From contig NZ_JBQOUY010000015.1 in assembly GCF_052216985.1 (NCBI RefSeq), positions 1 through 61,544 of the forward strand: a stretch of DNA of 61,544 bases, given 5' to 3'. Within the stretch, counting starts at the first letter, position 1, and each line of letters begins with the position of its first letter. This stretch comes from Acidaminococcus fermentans_A. Its GTDB lineage: Bacteria > Bacillota > Negativicutes > Acidaminococcales > Acidaminococcaceae. The notes below the pieces were generated by a model. That model saw only the letters and a program-made list of their open reading frames with translations, was not told where the DNA came from and searched no databases. The position numbers were made by a program, and so were the translations under genes. Positions 15,606 to 23,779 of this stretch are shown in pieces.

Positions 15606-15935
15606 ATGACGAAAATCGTAACCTATGCCATGGCAAAACCCTATGGATCCATAATCCACCGGTTCAAAAAAATCACTAGCCTGTTCCTGCTGGGGGTCAC
15701 TCTGGTGCTGGGAGCCAGCGCCCTGGTGAGCAGCCGGGCCGAAGCCGCTACCCCGCCTACGCCCCGGGAAGTCCATCAGGTAAGGCTGGAGCGGCACAAA
15801 AAGACGGCTCAGTACCGGAAGGAAGTCCGGAAAGAACGGGTCAAAGCAAGAAAGCACCGGGCCGAGGAAAGGAAGAAACACGCAGAAATCCGGAGAGAAC
15901 ACCGGCAGGAGAGGGAACAGGAAAACAGGTGGTGA
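15606..15935 (+). CDS. Small, highly basic exported protein of unknown function
   Basis: Protein of 109 residues with a long signal peptide (about 1-48, ending SRAEAA). The mature part is dominated by Lys, Arg, His and Glu in helical heptad-like order (KKTAQYRKEVRKERVKARKHRAEERKKHAEIRREHRQEREQENR), predicted to be one long charged helix. I recognise no family. The composition resembles charged envelope-stress proteins such as CpxP/Spy only superficially. GGAGG precedes the start, 15 bp after the PepSY-like gene, so the two are probably one transcript under the second two-component system. Confidence 0.6.
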   Translation: MTKIVTYAMAKPYGSIIHRFKKITSLFLLGVTLVLGASALVSSRAEAATPPTPREVHQVRLERHKKTAQYRKEVRKERVKARKHRAEERKKHAEIRREHRQEREQENRW

Positions 15936-15943
15936 AGAAGTGG

Positions 15944-16209
15944 GGGCTGCTGCACGTGCTGTGCAGCACCTCGGTCTCGATTCTCGAGTCTCGGGTCTCG
16001 AGCCGAATGAGAAATTTGCAGGCAAATTTTTGAATAGGGAAAACCTGTTCCGCCCATGATAAGATATTCGTTTCTATATCCAGCACGGCTCTGGTTTTGT
16101 ATCTTCAAAAGAACCTGGACATGGTACAGGTTCTATCCAGAGGCCCGAGACTCACGACTCGAGACTCGAGACCTGAAAAGGGGCTGCTGCACATGCAGCA
16201 GCCCCTTTT
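15944..16209. repeat. Full GGTCTCG-heptad element, copy B
   Basis: Left hairpin with CTGCAC/GTGCAG stem (15944-15970), heptads GGTCTCG, ATTCTCG, AGTCTCG, GGTCTCG (15973-16000), a core of about 145 bp with AAATTTGC-AG-GCAAATTT and GAACCTG/CAGGTTC stems, inverted heptads (16146-16173), and right hairpin GGGGCTGCTGC/GCAGCAGCCCC (16180-16205) with flanking A4 and T4. It fills the gap between convergent genes; the right hairpin is a plausible two-way terminator and nearly touches the stop of the radical SAM gene. Confidence 0.82.
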
Positions 16210-17051
16210 CAGCAATTCCCCTCATACACGTACTTCAGCCACTGTCGGGCCAGGGCGGCCAGATGGTATACAGTTTCTACCGGGGTGGGGGGCAGGTCCA
16301 GGTGCCAGCGGGGGAAATACCGGGTAATATGCAGAGGAAGTTCCGGAGACAGGGAGGCCAGCCATTGGGCCTCTTTTTTCATATCTTCCTCTCCGTCATT
16401 TTTCCCCGGAATCACCAGGGTGGTCACTTCCACATGGCAGCCGGCTTCCACCGCCAACTGGATATTGGTTTTCACTGTTTCCAGATTTCCCTGGACCCAC
16501 TGATAGAATTCTGGAGTGAAGCCTTTCAGGTCGATGTTGGCGGCGTCCACCAGGGGCAGCAGGGCTTCCCAAGGATCCTGGCAGAGAGTCCCGTTGGTCA
16601 CCAGGATGGTGCAGAGCCCATTTTCCTTCAGCAGCCGGGCGCAGTCCCGGACATATTCATAACCTACTAGGGGTTCGTTGTAGGTGAAGGCCACTCCGAT
16701 GCTGCCGGCTTTATCCCGGTATTCCAGGGCCAGGGCCATCAGCTGCTCCGGATCCAGATGGAGCCGGGCGGTTTCCGGGCCGGCTTGGGAAATGGAGGCG
16801 TTCTGACAGAAGGGGCAGCGGAGATTACAGCCCCAGCTGCCCAGGGATAGGATCTGGCTGCCGGGATGGAACCGGCGGAGGGGCTTTTTTTCGATGGGGT
16901 CCAGGGCCAGGGAGGTGAGGAAACCGTAATTGTCCGGGCGGATCTTCCCCTCCCGATGGCTCCGAGCCCGGCAGAAACCGGTCTGCCCGGGGGCCAGCCG
17001 GCAGCGGTGGGGGCAAAGGGAGCAGGTAAGGATTTTCTCCGGGGCCGTCAT
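16209..17051 (-). CDS. amrS: AmmeMemoRadiSam system radical SAM enzyme
   Basis: Radical SAM protein of 280 residues. The SAM-cluster motif CNLRCPFCQN is at about 75-84, and an N-terminal Cys cluster (CSLCPHRCRLAPGQTGFCRAR) marks the PflA-like AmrS subgroup. Further conserved stretches are FTYNEPLV, ILVTNG and NIDLKGF. The reaction and substrate of this system remain poorly defined; this protein and its Memo/AMMECR1-type partners co-occur widely in bacteria and archaea. The start codon overlaps the stop of the upstream AmrB-AmrA gene by 4 bp (ATGA), showing tight coupling. It ends against a heptad element that probably terminates it. Confidence 0.9.
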   Translation of the reverse strand: MTAPEKILTCSLCPHRCRLAPGQTGFCRARSHREGKIRPDNYGFLTSLALDPIEKKPLRRFHPGSQILSLGSWGCNLRCPFCQNASISQAGPETARLHLDPEQLMALALEYRDKAGSIGVAFTYNEPLVGYEYVRDCARLLKENGLCTILVTNGTLCQDPWEALLPLVDAANIDLKGFTPEFYQWVQGNLETVKTNIQLAVEAGCHVEVTTLVIPGKNDGEEDMKKEAQWLASLSPELPLHITRYFPRWHLDLPPTPVETVYHLAALARQWLKYVYEGNC

Positions 17052-18445
17052 CTGTGTCTCACCACCTGGAACCGGAACAACTGAACTAGCTCTGTGGCCG
17101 CGATATTTCCTTTCTGACGGGCGATGGCAATCTGGTCATCTACGGTATCCACTCCGTCCAGATCGGGCAGCAGAAGGCCTCTCCGGTCGTCCTGGGCGCT
17201 TTTCACGATGACCCCATACTTCCGGGGATCCAGCTGTTCCGGTCCGGAAATGGGTTCCGGGGTGGTGAGTACATCCACATTGTATTCCAGATAGGGCAGT
17301 TCTTCCGGCTGGACGGCGGGGAAGCGAGGATCCCGGGTGGCGGCAGAGATCCCGTTCAGCAGGATCTCCCGGGCCAGGCAGTCCTGGGTGGGCAGGAAGG
17401 TGCCGATGCAGCCTCGGAGCTGCTCCTGGAGATGGAGAGATACGAAGGCACCAGCCTGGGTCTGGAGCATTTCCGGGGGAAGATCAGCCGGCAGCGGGGC
17501 GATTTCATGGTCCTTCACATAGGTTTCCACGGCCAGCCGGGCCAGTTTCACATAGGGATCCTCCCGGGCGATCCGCTCTTCCCGGCGCTTTTTTTCAGCG
17601 GCCAGCAGGGGGGACAGGAATTTTCTCCCGGGATCCGGTGCTCCCGGCAGGAAGGCGGCCACCCCGTAGCCCACGCCGAAGGGGCCTTCATAGGAGAGGA
17701 GACGGGATCGGACAGCGGTGCCGTCCCAGGCCCCGGCCATGATCCAGAAGGAACGGAGGCCGCATTCGGCGGCACGGGTGCACAGGGAATGGTCCAGGGT
17801 CAGGAGCCGGAAGAAATCGCCTTGGCCCAGGGCTTCCGTACACTGCCGGTCGAAGACGGGGCCTTCCGGAACATAGCCGTAAGGACCGTCTTTTTTCAGC
17901 TTATGGGACAGATCCCCGCTGGCGATGAATACTGCCCGGCGACCCAGCTTTTCCGTGGCCTCCCGGATGTACCGGCCGAAGAGATAATGGACATCGGGCC
18001 CCAGGCCGGACAGGCCGATCCGGACCACCTTCACCTTGTCCAGGGAACCGTATTTCCGGTAAAAATACAGGGGAATCATGGTACCGTGGTCCAGAGCCGG
18101 ATCCCGTTCTCCCCCGAAACCGGCGGGGATCCCTGATTGCCGGGCTTCCTCATCAATCAGGGACGCCAGATCCCGGTCATACCGGACGGACAGTTCCACC
18201 TGGGGCGCCCGGAACTGGGCGAAATCCCCCTGGGCACCGCTGCCTGGGGCGATGTGGAAGTAATCCATGTACATTTCCCCATGGGGACTGGTGATGATCA
18301 GGGTATCTGGCTGGAATTCCGCCGCCTGTTTCATGACCGCCTCATAGGCAGCTGTGGTAGCGGCAATTTTCCGCTCTTCCCCCCGGCCCACTTCCGGCAG
18401 GATGATGGGGGGGTGGGGAACGGCATATGAAGCAAGGATTGTCAT
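17048..18445 (-). CDS. AmmeMemoRadiSam proteins B and A fused
   Basis: Protein of 465 residues with two domains. Residues about 1-260 resemble the LigB/class III extradiol dioxygenase-like fold used by Memo-type proteins (AVPHPPIILPEVG, ITSPHGEMYMDYFHI, LDHGTMIPLYFY, ASGDLSHKLKKDGPYGY). Residues about 290-460 form an AMMECR1 domain (GAFVSLHLQEQLRGCIGTF, EYNVDVLTTPEPI, YGVIVKS, RRGLLLPDLDGVDTVDDQI). The conserved HGE and LRGCIG motifs are intact. I start at ATG 18445 because AGAGAGGTG is well spaced for it; a GTG 9 bp upstream is less likely. It forms an operon with the radical SAM gene, and fusion keeps the two partners stoichiometric. Confidence 0.85.
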   Translation of the reverse strand: MTILASYAVPHPPIILPEVGRGEERKIAATTAAYEAVMKQAAEFQPDTLIITSPHGEMYMDYFHIAPGSGAQGDFAQFRAPQVELSVRYDRDLASLIDEEARQSGIPAGFGGERDPALDHGTMIPLYFYRKYGSLDKVKVVRIGLSGLGPDVHYLFGRYIREATEKLGRRAVFIASGDLSHKLKKDGPYGYVPEGPVFDRQCTEALGQGDFFRLLTLDHSLCTRAAECGLRSFWIMAGAWDGTAVRSRLLSYEGPFGVGYGVAAFLPGAPDPGRKFLSPLLAAEKKRREERIAREDPYVKLARLAVETYVKDHEIAPLPADLPPEMLQTQAGAFVSLHLQEQLRGCIGTFLPTQDCLAREILLNGISAATRDPRFPAVQPEELPYLEYNVDVLTTPEPISGPEQLDPRKYGVIVKSAQDDRRGLLLPDLDGVDTVDDQIAIARQKGNIAATELVQLFRFQVVRHR

Positions 18446-18478
18446 AGGAAACACCTCTCTTTCTTCTATTTTAACACA

Positions 18479-18507
18479 GAAAAGGCTGCCGCAATGCGGC
18501 AGCCTTT
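18479..18507. terminator. Terminator after the UDG gene
   Basis: AAAAGGCTGCCGC-AAT-GCGGCAGCCTTTT: a perfect stem flanked by A4 and T4 directly after the uracil-DNA glycosylase stop codon, ending the long leftward Rnf-UDG stretch. Confidence 0.88.
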
Positions 18508-19155
18508 TCAGCTTCTTTTCCTGAACAACTCAAACAGATGCACCGGGGCTCCGCTGTTCCAGCTGTACCCGGGGCACTGCTCTTCTATCTTGGCCTTCAC
18601 AGCTTCCAGGTCGTGGAAGACTTCCCATTTGGCGGCAATCTGGGACTGGCCGGTGAGCCGGAGCAGATAGGAAGGGTGGAAGGTGGCCAGGCAGGGGATC
18701 CCCTCAGCGGTGGTGAACCATTGGCCTCGTTCTCGGGTGATCCGGGCTTCCGGTCCCTTGAAATACCGGAGGGCCACACTGCCAAGGGCCAGGATCACCT
18801 TGGGCCGGAGCAGCCGGATTTCCTGTTCCAGCCATTTTTGGGCACAGAAGGCCCCTTCTTCCACGGTAGGGGTCCGGTTCCCTTTGGGCCGGCATTTGAT
18901 TACATTGGTGGTGTAGACCCGGTCCCGGGTGATCCGGACGGACCAGAGGGCCCGATCCAGCAACTGGCCGCTGGGGCCGATGAGGGGACAGCCGTAGTCG
19001 TCCTCCACGCCGCCCGGTCCTTCTCCTACGATCATCAGGGGGCTTTCCAGGCTGCCGAACCAGCCCACCGGGGCCTGGCAGTCCTGGCGCAGCGGGCAGG
19101 CCGTACAGTCCTCCAGTTGTTTTTTCAGTTCGTCAAAGGTTTTTGCAGGTTCCAT
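18508..19155 (-). CDS. Uracil-DNA glycosylase, family 4 (Fe-S type)
   Basis: Base-excision repair enzyme of 215 residues that removes uracil from DNA. Family-4 signatures: N-terminal Cys pair (CTACPLRQDC) and later Cys giving the four Fe-S ligands, motif 1 GEGPGGVEDDYGCPLIGPSG, TNVIKCRPKGNRTPT, and the HPSYLLR motif. I start at the ATG at 19155, with AAGGAG 11 bp upstream; a longer reading to 19401 would lie inside the transporter gene and was rejected. It follows the Gx transporter gene by 38 bp and may be read with the Rnf unit, although its role is unrelated. Confidence 0.9.
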   Translation of the reverse strand: MEPAKTFDELKKQLEDCTACPLRQDCQAPVGWFGSLESPLMIVGEGPGGVEDDYGCPLIGPSGQLLDRALWSVRITRDRVYTTNVIKCRPKGNRTPTVEEGAFCAQKWLEQEIRLLRPKVILALGSVALRYFKGPEARITRERGQWFTTAEGIPCLATFHPSYLLRLTGQSQIAAKWEVFHDLEAVKAKIEEQCPGYSWNSGAPVHLFELFRKRS

Positions 19156-19193
19156 GGGTTTGAAGCTCCTTATATGGTTGACGAGACTGCTGC

Positions 19194-19721
19194 TTAAGCA
19201 GCAGTCCCTTTCTCCTTCATCCTCTCCAGGAAGAAGCTGGCCAAAAAGCCGGTGAACAGGCCGGTGGGGATGCCGATGGCGATCAGCACCGGCAGGTAGG
19301 AGAACAGGGCCGGGGTCCGCATGATGGCCACTGCCACCAGGATCTGTCCGCAGTTGTGGAGGAAGGCTCCCAAAAGGCCGATCCCGATGATGGAGAACCA
19401 ATGGTGCTTCTCTCCCAAAGCCATGCCCACAAAGCTCAGGGCCGCGCCCCCCAGCCCGATCAGGAAACCGGGTGTCAGAAGCCCGGTGAAGAGCAGTCCG
19501 GTGAGGAGGATGCGGCTGGCCAGGAACAGGGTTCCTTTGCCCGGACCGTACAGGTACAGGACGATGATGGTCACTGTATTGGCCAGTCCCAGGTGGGCTC
19601 CCGGCAGAGGCAGCAGCCAGGCCAGGCTGGTTTCTGCCAGCCGGAGAGCGATGGCAGCTGCCAAAAGGACTCCCAGCTGGGTGATTTCATGGATGGATAG
19701 TTTAGCGGAGGATGGCGTCAT
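19194..19721 (-). CDS. Gx transporter family membrane protein
   Basis: Integral membrane protein of 175 residues with five or six helices, matching the family once annotated as heptaprenyl diphosphate synthase component I and now called Gx transporter. The segment LAWLLPLPGAHLGLANTVTIIVLYLYG and repeated Gly-rich helices are typical. Genes of this family commonly accompany a NusG-domain-II protein, ApbE and Rnf genes, as here, so a link to flavinylation or Rnf assembly is likely but unproven. I chose ATG 19721 (AGGAG with 7-bp spacing); it overlaps the upstream gene by 20 bp. Confidence 0.8.
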   Translation of the reverse strand: MTPSSAKLSIHEITQLGVLLAAAIALRLAETSLAWLLPLPGAHLGLANTVTIIVLYLYGPGKGTLFLASRILLTGLLFTGLLTPGFLIGLGGAALSFVGMALGEKHHWFSIIGIGLLGAFLHNCGQILVAVAIMRTPALFSYLPVLIAIGIPTGLFTGFLASFFLERMKEKGTAA

Positions 19722-20079
19722 GATCATTCTCCTTTGCTGCAGTGGTAAGAGTGACAAGGACTTTTTCCGGTACGCAGGCAATGGTCTGGCCGGAACGGGT
19801 GATCTTGCCCTGATGGACGCAGACCTGGTCCGGACAGGGGGAAGAAATCACCCGGCCGCCGTCTTTGTCGTAGGCGATCACCAGTTCCCCATGTTCCACG
19901 GGGACGATCAGCTTGGTCTCCGAGGTCACTTTTTTCAGTTCGATCCGCTGGAGCACCTGTTGGTCTTTCCGGACCACCAGGACTTTATCCTTGGCCGTAC
20001 TGTCGGAACGGAACAGGAACCAGCTCCCTGCTGCCAGTACCAGCAGGACCAGGATCAGCCAAAAATCATTCTTGCGCAT
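19702..20079 (-). CDS. NusG domain II-containing membrane-anchored protein
   Basis: Protein of 125 residues with one N-terminal membrane helix (about 6-23) and a small outside beta domain resembling NusG domain II. A CPDQVCVHQGKI segment carries the two Cys and the His typical of this family (CPxxxCVxxG). It lies between apbE and the Gx transporter gene, an arrangement seen near Rnf and flavinylated redox systems. The function is not established; the Cys pair suggests a redox or haem/flavin-linked role outside the membrane. Confidence 0.78.
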   Translation of the reverse strand: MRKNDFWLILVLLVLAAGSWFLFRSDSTAKDKVLVVRKDQQVLQRIELKKVTSETKLIVPVEHGELVIAYDKDGGRVISSPCPDQVCVHQGKITRSGQTIACVPEKVLVTLTTAAKENDHDAILR

Positions 20080-20088
20080 AAGGTCTCC

Positions 20089-21090
20089 TTATTTTTCCGG
20101 GGTATAGATGTCTTTCAGGCCGGAAGATACATAGGTCTTCCCCTCCAGGTCCACATAGAGCATTTCCAGGTTGGGATCTTTTTCCACCAGGGCCATGGCT
20201 TTGTCTTCCGGCAGGACAAAGAGCAGGGTGGAATAATAGTCTGCCCAGAAGGCCGAATGGGTGACTATGGTGACGGAGCGGGCATGCCAGGCGGGCCAGC
20301 CGGTCCGGGGGTCCAGGATGTGGTGGTACCGCTTCCCGTCCACTTCATAGTATCGCTGGTAATCCCCGCTGGTGGCGATGGCCGTACCATCTTTTACCGC
20401 CAGGGTCCCGATGATCCTCTGGGGATTCCGGGGATCTTGGACGCCGATTTTCCAGGGGCTGCCGTCATCTTTGGTGCCCAGCACCTTGATGTTGCCCCCG
20501 GCGTTGATGAGGGCGGTCTTGACCCGTTTGTCCCGGCTCAAGAGGTCCGCCGTCTGTTCCACCGCATAGCCTTTGGCCACTGCACCCAGATCCAGCTGGG
20601 CACCGGGGGCCAGAGTCACCGTATTGGCGGCTGTGTCTACAGTATACTTCTCAGGACCGGTTTTGGCCAGTGCCTGGGTGATTTCCCCTTCACTGGGAAC
20701 GGTTTTGGCTTCTTTATGGGCGTTCCACACCTGGATCACTGGACCCAGAGACAGATCCAGATTTCGGTTCCCCATGGGCCGTACCTTGCTTAGGATGTCC
20801 ATGAGATAGGGGGAGGCCTTGTGAGGCCCCTGGCCGGCACTTTCGTTCACGGCGTACAGGTCTTCCGGACCCTGTTTTGTATAGGGATCCGTCTGGTTGG
20901 CGATGGTCTGGAACAGTTGGAAGGCGTCATTGGCGGCGCTTTCCAGGTCTTTTTTGCTGTCTCCGGTGGTGGTGATGGTCACGATGGTGTCCATCATGAA
21001 CCGGGTGTCTTCGTGTTTTTCGGCTTGAAAAAAGCAGCCTGCACAAGTCAGGCTGCTGAAAACCAGAAGCGAAGCTAATAGTTTTTTCAT
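20089..21090 (-). CDS. apbE: FAD:protein FMN transferase
   Basis: Exported lipoprotein of 333 residues (lipobox LTCAGC near residue 18) that attaches FMN to Thr/Ser of target proteins. Seen are the N-terminal RFMMDTIVTITT, the nucleotide-binding NLDLSLGPVIQVWN and LDLGAVAKGYAVE, ALINAGGNIKVLG, and HHILDPRTGWPA with the catalytic metal region. Its natural substrates are encoded just upstream: RnfG and RnfD both carry the expected flavinylation Thr. The start at 21090 has GAGGAC upstream; a longer reading to 21153 has no support. The gene follows rnfB by 13 bp. Confidence 0.92.
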   Translation of the reverse strand: MKKLLASLLVFSSLTCAGCFFQAEKHEDTRFMMDTIVTITTTGDSKKDLESAANDAFQLFQTIANQTDPYTKQGPEDLYAVNESAGQGPHKASPYLMDILSKVRPMGNRNLDLSLGPVIQVWNAHKEAKTVPSEGEITQALAKTGPEKYTVDTAANTVTLAPGAQLDLGAVAKGYAVEQTADLLSRDKRVKTALINAGGNIKVLGTKDDGSPWKIGVQDPRNPQRIIGTLAVKDGTAIATSGDYQRYYEVDGKRYHHILDPRTGWPAWHARSVTIVTHSAFWADYYSTLLFVLPEDKAMALVEKDPNLEMLYVDLEGKTYVSSGLKDIYTPEK

Positions 21091-21103
21091 AGAAGTCCTC
21101 GTT

Positions 21104-22021
21104 TTATCTCTGCTTTTGGGCTTGGGCGGACGGGCACTGGTCGGCCATGGCACAGCAGGCGCAGCCGGTGGGTTCTGCCTTGGCAGGAGCTTCAGGCGTA
21201 CCGGTGACAGGATTGATCTTCACCAGGCACTTCCGAGGGCACTTCATGGTGCACAGGCCGCAGCCCACGCACTTGGTGTAGTCGATGACCGGGATACTGC
21301 CGTTGGGCCCGTCTTCCAGGGTGATGGCCTGTTTGGGGCAGGTCTTCACGCAGATGCCGCAGCTGATGCAGGACACCTTGCAGTTGGTCATAGCGGCTTT
21401 GCCCTTTTCCCGGTTGTTGCACTGGACCAGGACTTTCTTGTCCGCCGGGATCATTTCGATCAGCAGCTGAGGGCAGGCTTTGGAGCAGGCACCGCAACTG
21501 ACGCATTTGTTGTAGTCGAATTCCGGCAGTCCGTTCTCGCCGATCTTCAGGGCACCGAAGTTGCAGGCGTCCACGCAGGCACCGTCTCCGAAGCAGCCGA
21601 AGTTGCACTGGCCAGGGCCGCCAGCATTGGCAGCTTTCACATAGCAGTTCTTGATGCCTGCCCGGTTGGCCACAGGGGTCCGGTTGGCGGTGCAGCCATT
21701 GCAGTGGAGACGGGGGATGCTCCGGACGGCGTTTTCGTCATCGTTGCTTTCCACACCCATGACAGCGGCAATGGCTTTTTTGTTCTCAGCGCTGCAGACT
21801 ACGCATTTGGTGGCGTCTTTTTCCTGACCGGAAACGATGGCATCAGCCATGGCGCCGCAGCCGGCATACCCGCACCCGCCGCAGTTAGCGCCGGGCAGCA
21901 GGTTGGTGATCTCCCCGATCCGGGGATCTTCTTCAACGGCAAATTTCTTGCTGGCCGTAGCCAGTACCAGGCCGAATGCGCCACCCAGCACTGCGACCAG
22001 AATCACAGCAGTCATAATCAT
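21104..22021 (-). CDS. rnfB: Rnf complex subunit B, polyferredoxin
   Basis: Electron-entry subunit of the ferredoxin:NAD+ oxidoreductase, 305 residues. One N-terminal membrane helix is followed by the Cys cluster ANCGGCGYAGCGAMADAI, then a chain of [4Fe-4S] ferredoxin motifs including CVSCGACSKACP, CISCGICVKTCP and CVGCGLCTMKCP. A Cys-containing tail GCACCAMADQCP is added at the C-terminus. It takes electrons from reduced ferredoxin, for instance made by the PFOR encoded at 41.4 kb. It lies between rnfA and apbE in the usual order. Confidence 0.93.
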   Translation of the reverse strand: MIMTAVILVAVLGGAFGLVLATASKKFAVEEDPRIGEITNLLPGANCGGCGYAGCGAMADAIVSGQEKDATKCVVCSAENKKAIAAVMGVESNDDENAVRSIPRLHCNGCTANRTPVANRAGIKNCYVKAANAGGPGQCNFGCFGDGACVDACNFGALKIGENGLPEFDYNKCVSCGACSKACPQLLIEMIPADKKVLVQCNNREKGKAAMTNCKVSCISCGICVKTCPKQAITLEDGPNGSIPVIDYTKCVGCGLCTMKCPRKCLVKINPVTGTPEAPAKAEPTGCACCAMADQCPSAQAQKQR

Positions 22022-22039
22022 AATTATTCAGCTCCTAAC

Positions 22040-22615
22040 TCAATGGATGCCGCTCATCCCCATCATGGAAATGGACATGCAGCTGGCGGTGATCAAAGCA
22101 ATGGGAAGGTTCTGGAGGCATTTGGGCAGAGCCTTTTCGTCCAGACGTTCCCGGATGCAGGAGAACAGCAGGATGGCCATGGTGTAACCAATGGACGTAC
22201 CGATGGAGTTCACGCAGGAATCCAGGAAGCTGTAGTTGCTTTCCACGTTGATCAGAGCGATACCCAGGATGGCGCAGTTAGTGGTGATCAGCGGCAGGTA
22301 GATACCCATGGCTTTGTGCAGGGAGGGCATGGCCTTTTTCATGAACATTTCGACCAGCTGTACCAGGGTGGCGATGGCCAGGATGAAGACCAGGGTCTTC
22401 AGGTATTCCAGGTGATAGGGCACCAGGAGCAGATGGTAGCAGGCGTAGGAGAGCATGGTGGACAGCAGCATGACGAAGGATACGGCAGCACTCATGCCTA
22501 CGGAATTCTTGAAGTTCTTGGAAACCCCCAGGAAGGAGCACATTCCCAGGAACCGGGACAGGATGATGTTAGAAACGAAGATGGAACTGAAGAGAATGCC
22601 GAAAGTACTATGCAT
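22040..22615 (-). CDS. rnfA: Rnf complex subunit A
   Basis: Integral membrane subunit of 191 residues with six helices, homologous to RnfE and NqrE. The conserved NIILSRFLGMCSFLGVS in the first half and LITTNCAILG in the fourth helix carry the Cys residues that in Rnf/Nqr hold a membrane-embedded iron-sulphur centre with the partner subunit. The ATG at 22615 overlaps the end of rnfE by 8 bp; a longer reading to 22660 would only extend into rnfE. Part of rnfCDGEAB. Confidence 0.93.
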   Translation of the reverse strand: MHSTFGILFSSIFVSNIILSRFLGMCSFLGVSKNFKNSVGMSAAVSFVMLLSTMLSYACYHLLLVPYHLEYLKTLVFILAIATLVQLVEMFMKKAMPSLHKAMGIYLPLITTNCAILGIALINVESNYSFLDSCVNSIGTSIGYTMAILLFSCIRERLDEKALPKCLQNLPIALITASCMSISMMGMSGIH

Positions 22616-23204
22616 TGTGAGCACCTCTTTCTTTGAAGTAGTTGACCGTAGCGAAGACAAAGCCCATGGTCAGGAAGGCTCCAGCCGGCAGGATGAAGAT
22701 CAGCACCGGCTGGTACGCAGCGGGCAGGACGGCATGGTCGAGCAGTTTGCCGGCTCCGATCAGTTCCCGGAAGCAGGCGATGCAACTAAGGGCGAAAGTG
22801 AAACCGATGCCCATGCCGATGGCATCCAGAGCGGAAGCGATGATCCCATGGTCGCAGGCGAAAGCTTCCGCACGGCCCAGGACGATACAGTTAACTACGA
22901 TCAGAGGAACGAATACGCCCAGGGCTGCGTACAGCGCCGGCACGAAAGCGTTCATCAGCATTTCCAATACGGTCACCACAGATGCGATGACCACGATATA
23001 GCAGGGGATGTGGATCTGGTCCGGAATCAGTTTCCGGATGGCAGCGATGATCATGTTGGTGAATACCAGAACGAAGGTAAAGGCACAGCCCATACCGATG
23101 GCGTTGGTCAGAGAAGTACTGGTGGCCAGCGACGGACACACACCCAACAGCTGGACGAACAACGGGTTTTCCTTGATGATACCTTTGGTCAATTCATGCA
23201 GCAT
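22608..23204 (-). CDS. rnfE: Rnf complex subunit E
   Basis: Membrane subunit of 198 residues, homologous to RnfA/NqrD. NPLFVQLLGVCPSLATSTS and VPLIVVNCIVLGRAEAFA carry the conserved Cys-containing segments that pair with RnfA to bind the membrane Fe-S centre. Six helices are predicted. It starts 5 bp after rnfG and its stop overlaps rnfA, so translation is coupled along the operon. Confidence 0.93.
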   Translation of the reverse strand: MLHELTKGIIKENPLFVQLLGVCPSLATSTSLTNAIGMGCAFTFVLVFTNMIIAAIRKLIPDQIHIPCYIVVIASVVTVLEMLMNAFVPALYAALGVFVPLIVVNCIVLGRAEAFACDHGIIASALDAIGMGIGFTFALSCIACFRELIGAGKLLDHAVLPAAYQPVLIFILPAGAFLTMGFVFATVNYFKERGAHNA

Positions 23205-23209
23205 CTCGA

Positions 23210-23779
23210 TCAGTCCTTTCCGTTGGCATGATTCTTCATGTAGTCTTCCCGGGCGGCATTGACGCCGGTGACCACAGCTCTGGAAGTGATGGTCGCCGCA
23301 GTGATGGCTTTGATCTCATTGGGTTTGCCCGCTTCCTGTTTAGTGACCACAAGAGCCTCTTTCAGAGGTTTGCCTTTGAATTGGGCCTGCCAGGCGGGTT
23401 CCGTACTCTTGGCACCCAGGCCAGGGGTTTCGCTGTGGTTCATGACCTTGATCCCGGTGATTTTGTCTCCATTCTTGGAGATGCCCACCATCAGGGTCAC
23501 TTTTCCGCCGTAGCCGCTGGGGGTCACGGTGTAGATGTAGCCGTTGGGCTTGCCGTTCTTGTTGGACTGCTGCACATCGGTGATCAGTCCGCCGGGAGCC
23601 GGCAGCTTCTTCAGGTCGCCCAGTTCCGGCAGCACTACCTTGTAGGCAGCCCGGGTATCGGCTTCGTGTTTTTTGGCGATGGTATCCTTGGTCCCTTCAT
23701 TGGCAGCAGCTACGAGACCTACGCTGACGCCGCAGATGACGGCCAGGATGCCGGTGTATTTAACAAAGAGGTTGCTCAT
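23210..23779 (-). CDS. rnfG: Rnf complex subunit G, covalent FMN protein
   Basis: Protein of 189 residues anchored by one N-terminal helix (about 9-26) with an outside FMN-binding domain. The flavinylation site is in ITAATITSRAV, where ApbE attaches FMN through a Thr. Preceding motifs HSETPGLGAK and QAQFKGKPL are typical of RnfG/NqrC. Start overlaps the rnfD stop by 4 bp. It relays electrons on the outer face towards RnfD. Confidence 0.93.
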   Translation of the reverse strand: MSNLFVKYTGILAVICGVSVGLVAAANEGTKDTIAKKHEADTRAAYKVVLPELGDLKKLPAPGGLITDVQQSNKNGKPNGYIYTVTPSGYGGKVTLMVGISKNGDKITGIKVMNHSETPGLGAKSTEPAWQAQFKGKPLKEALVVTKQEAGKPNEIKAITAATITSRAVVTGVNAAREDYMKNHANGKD

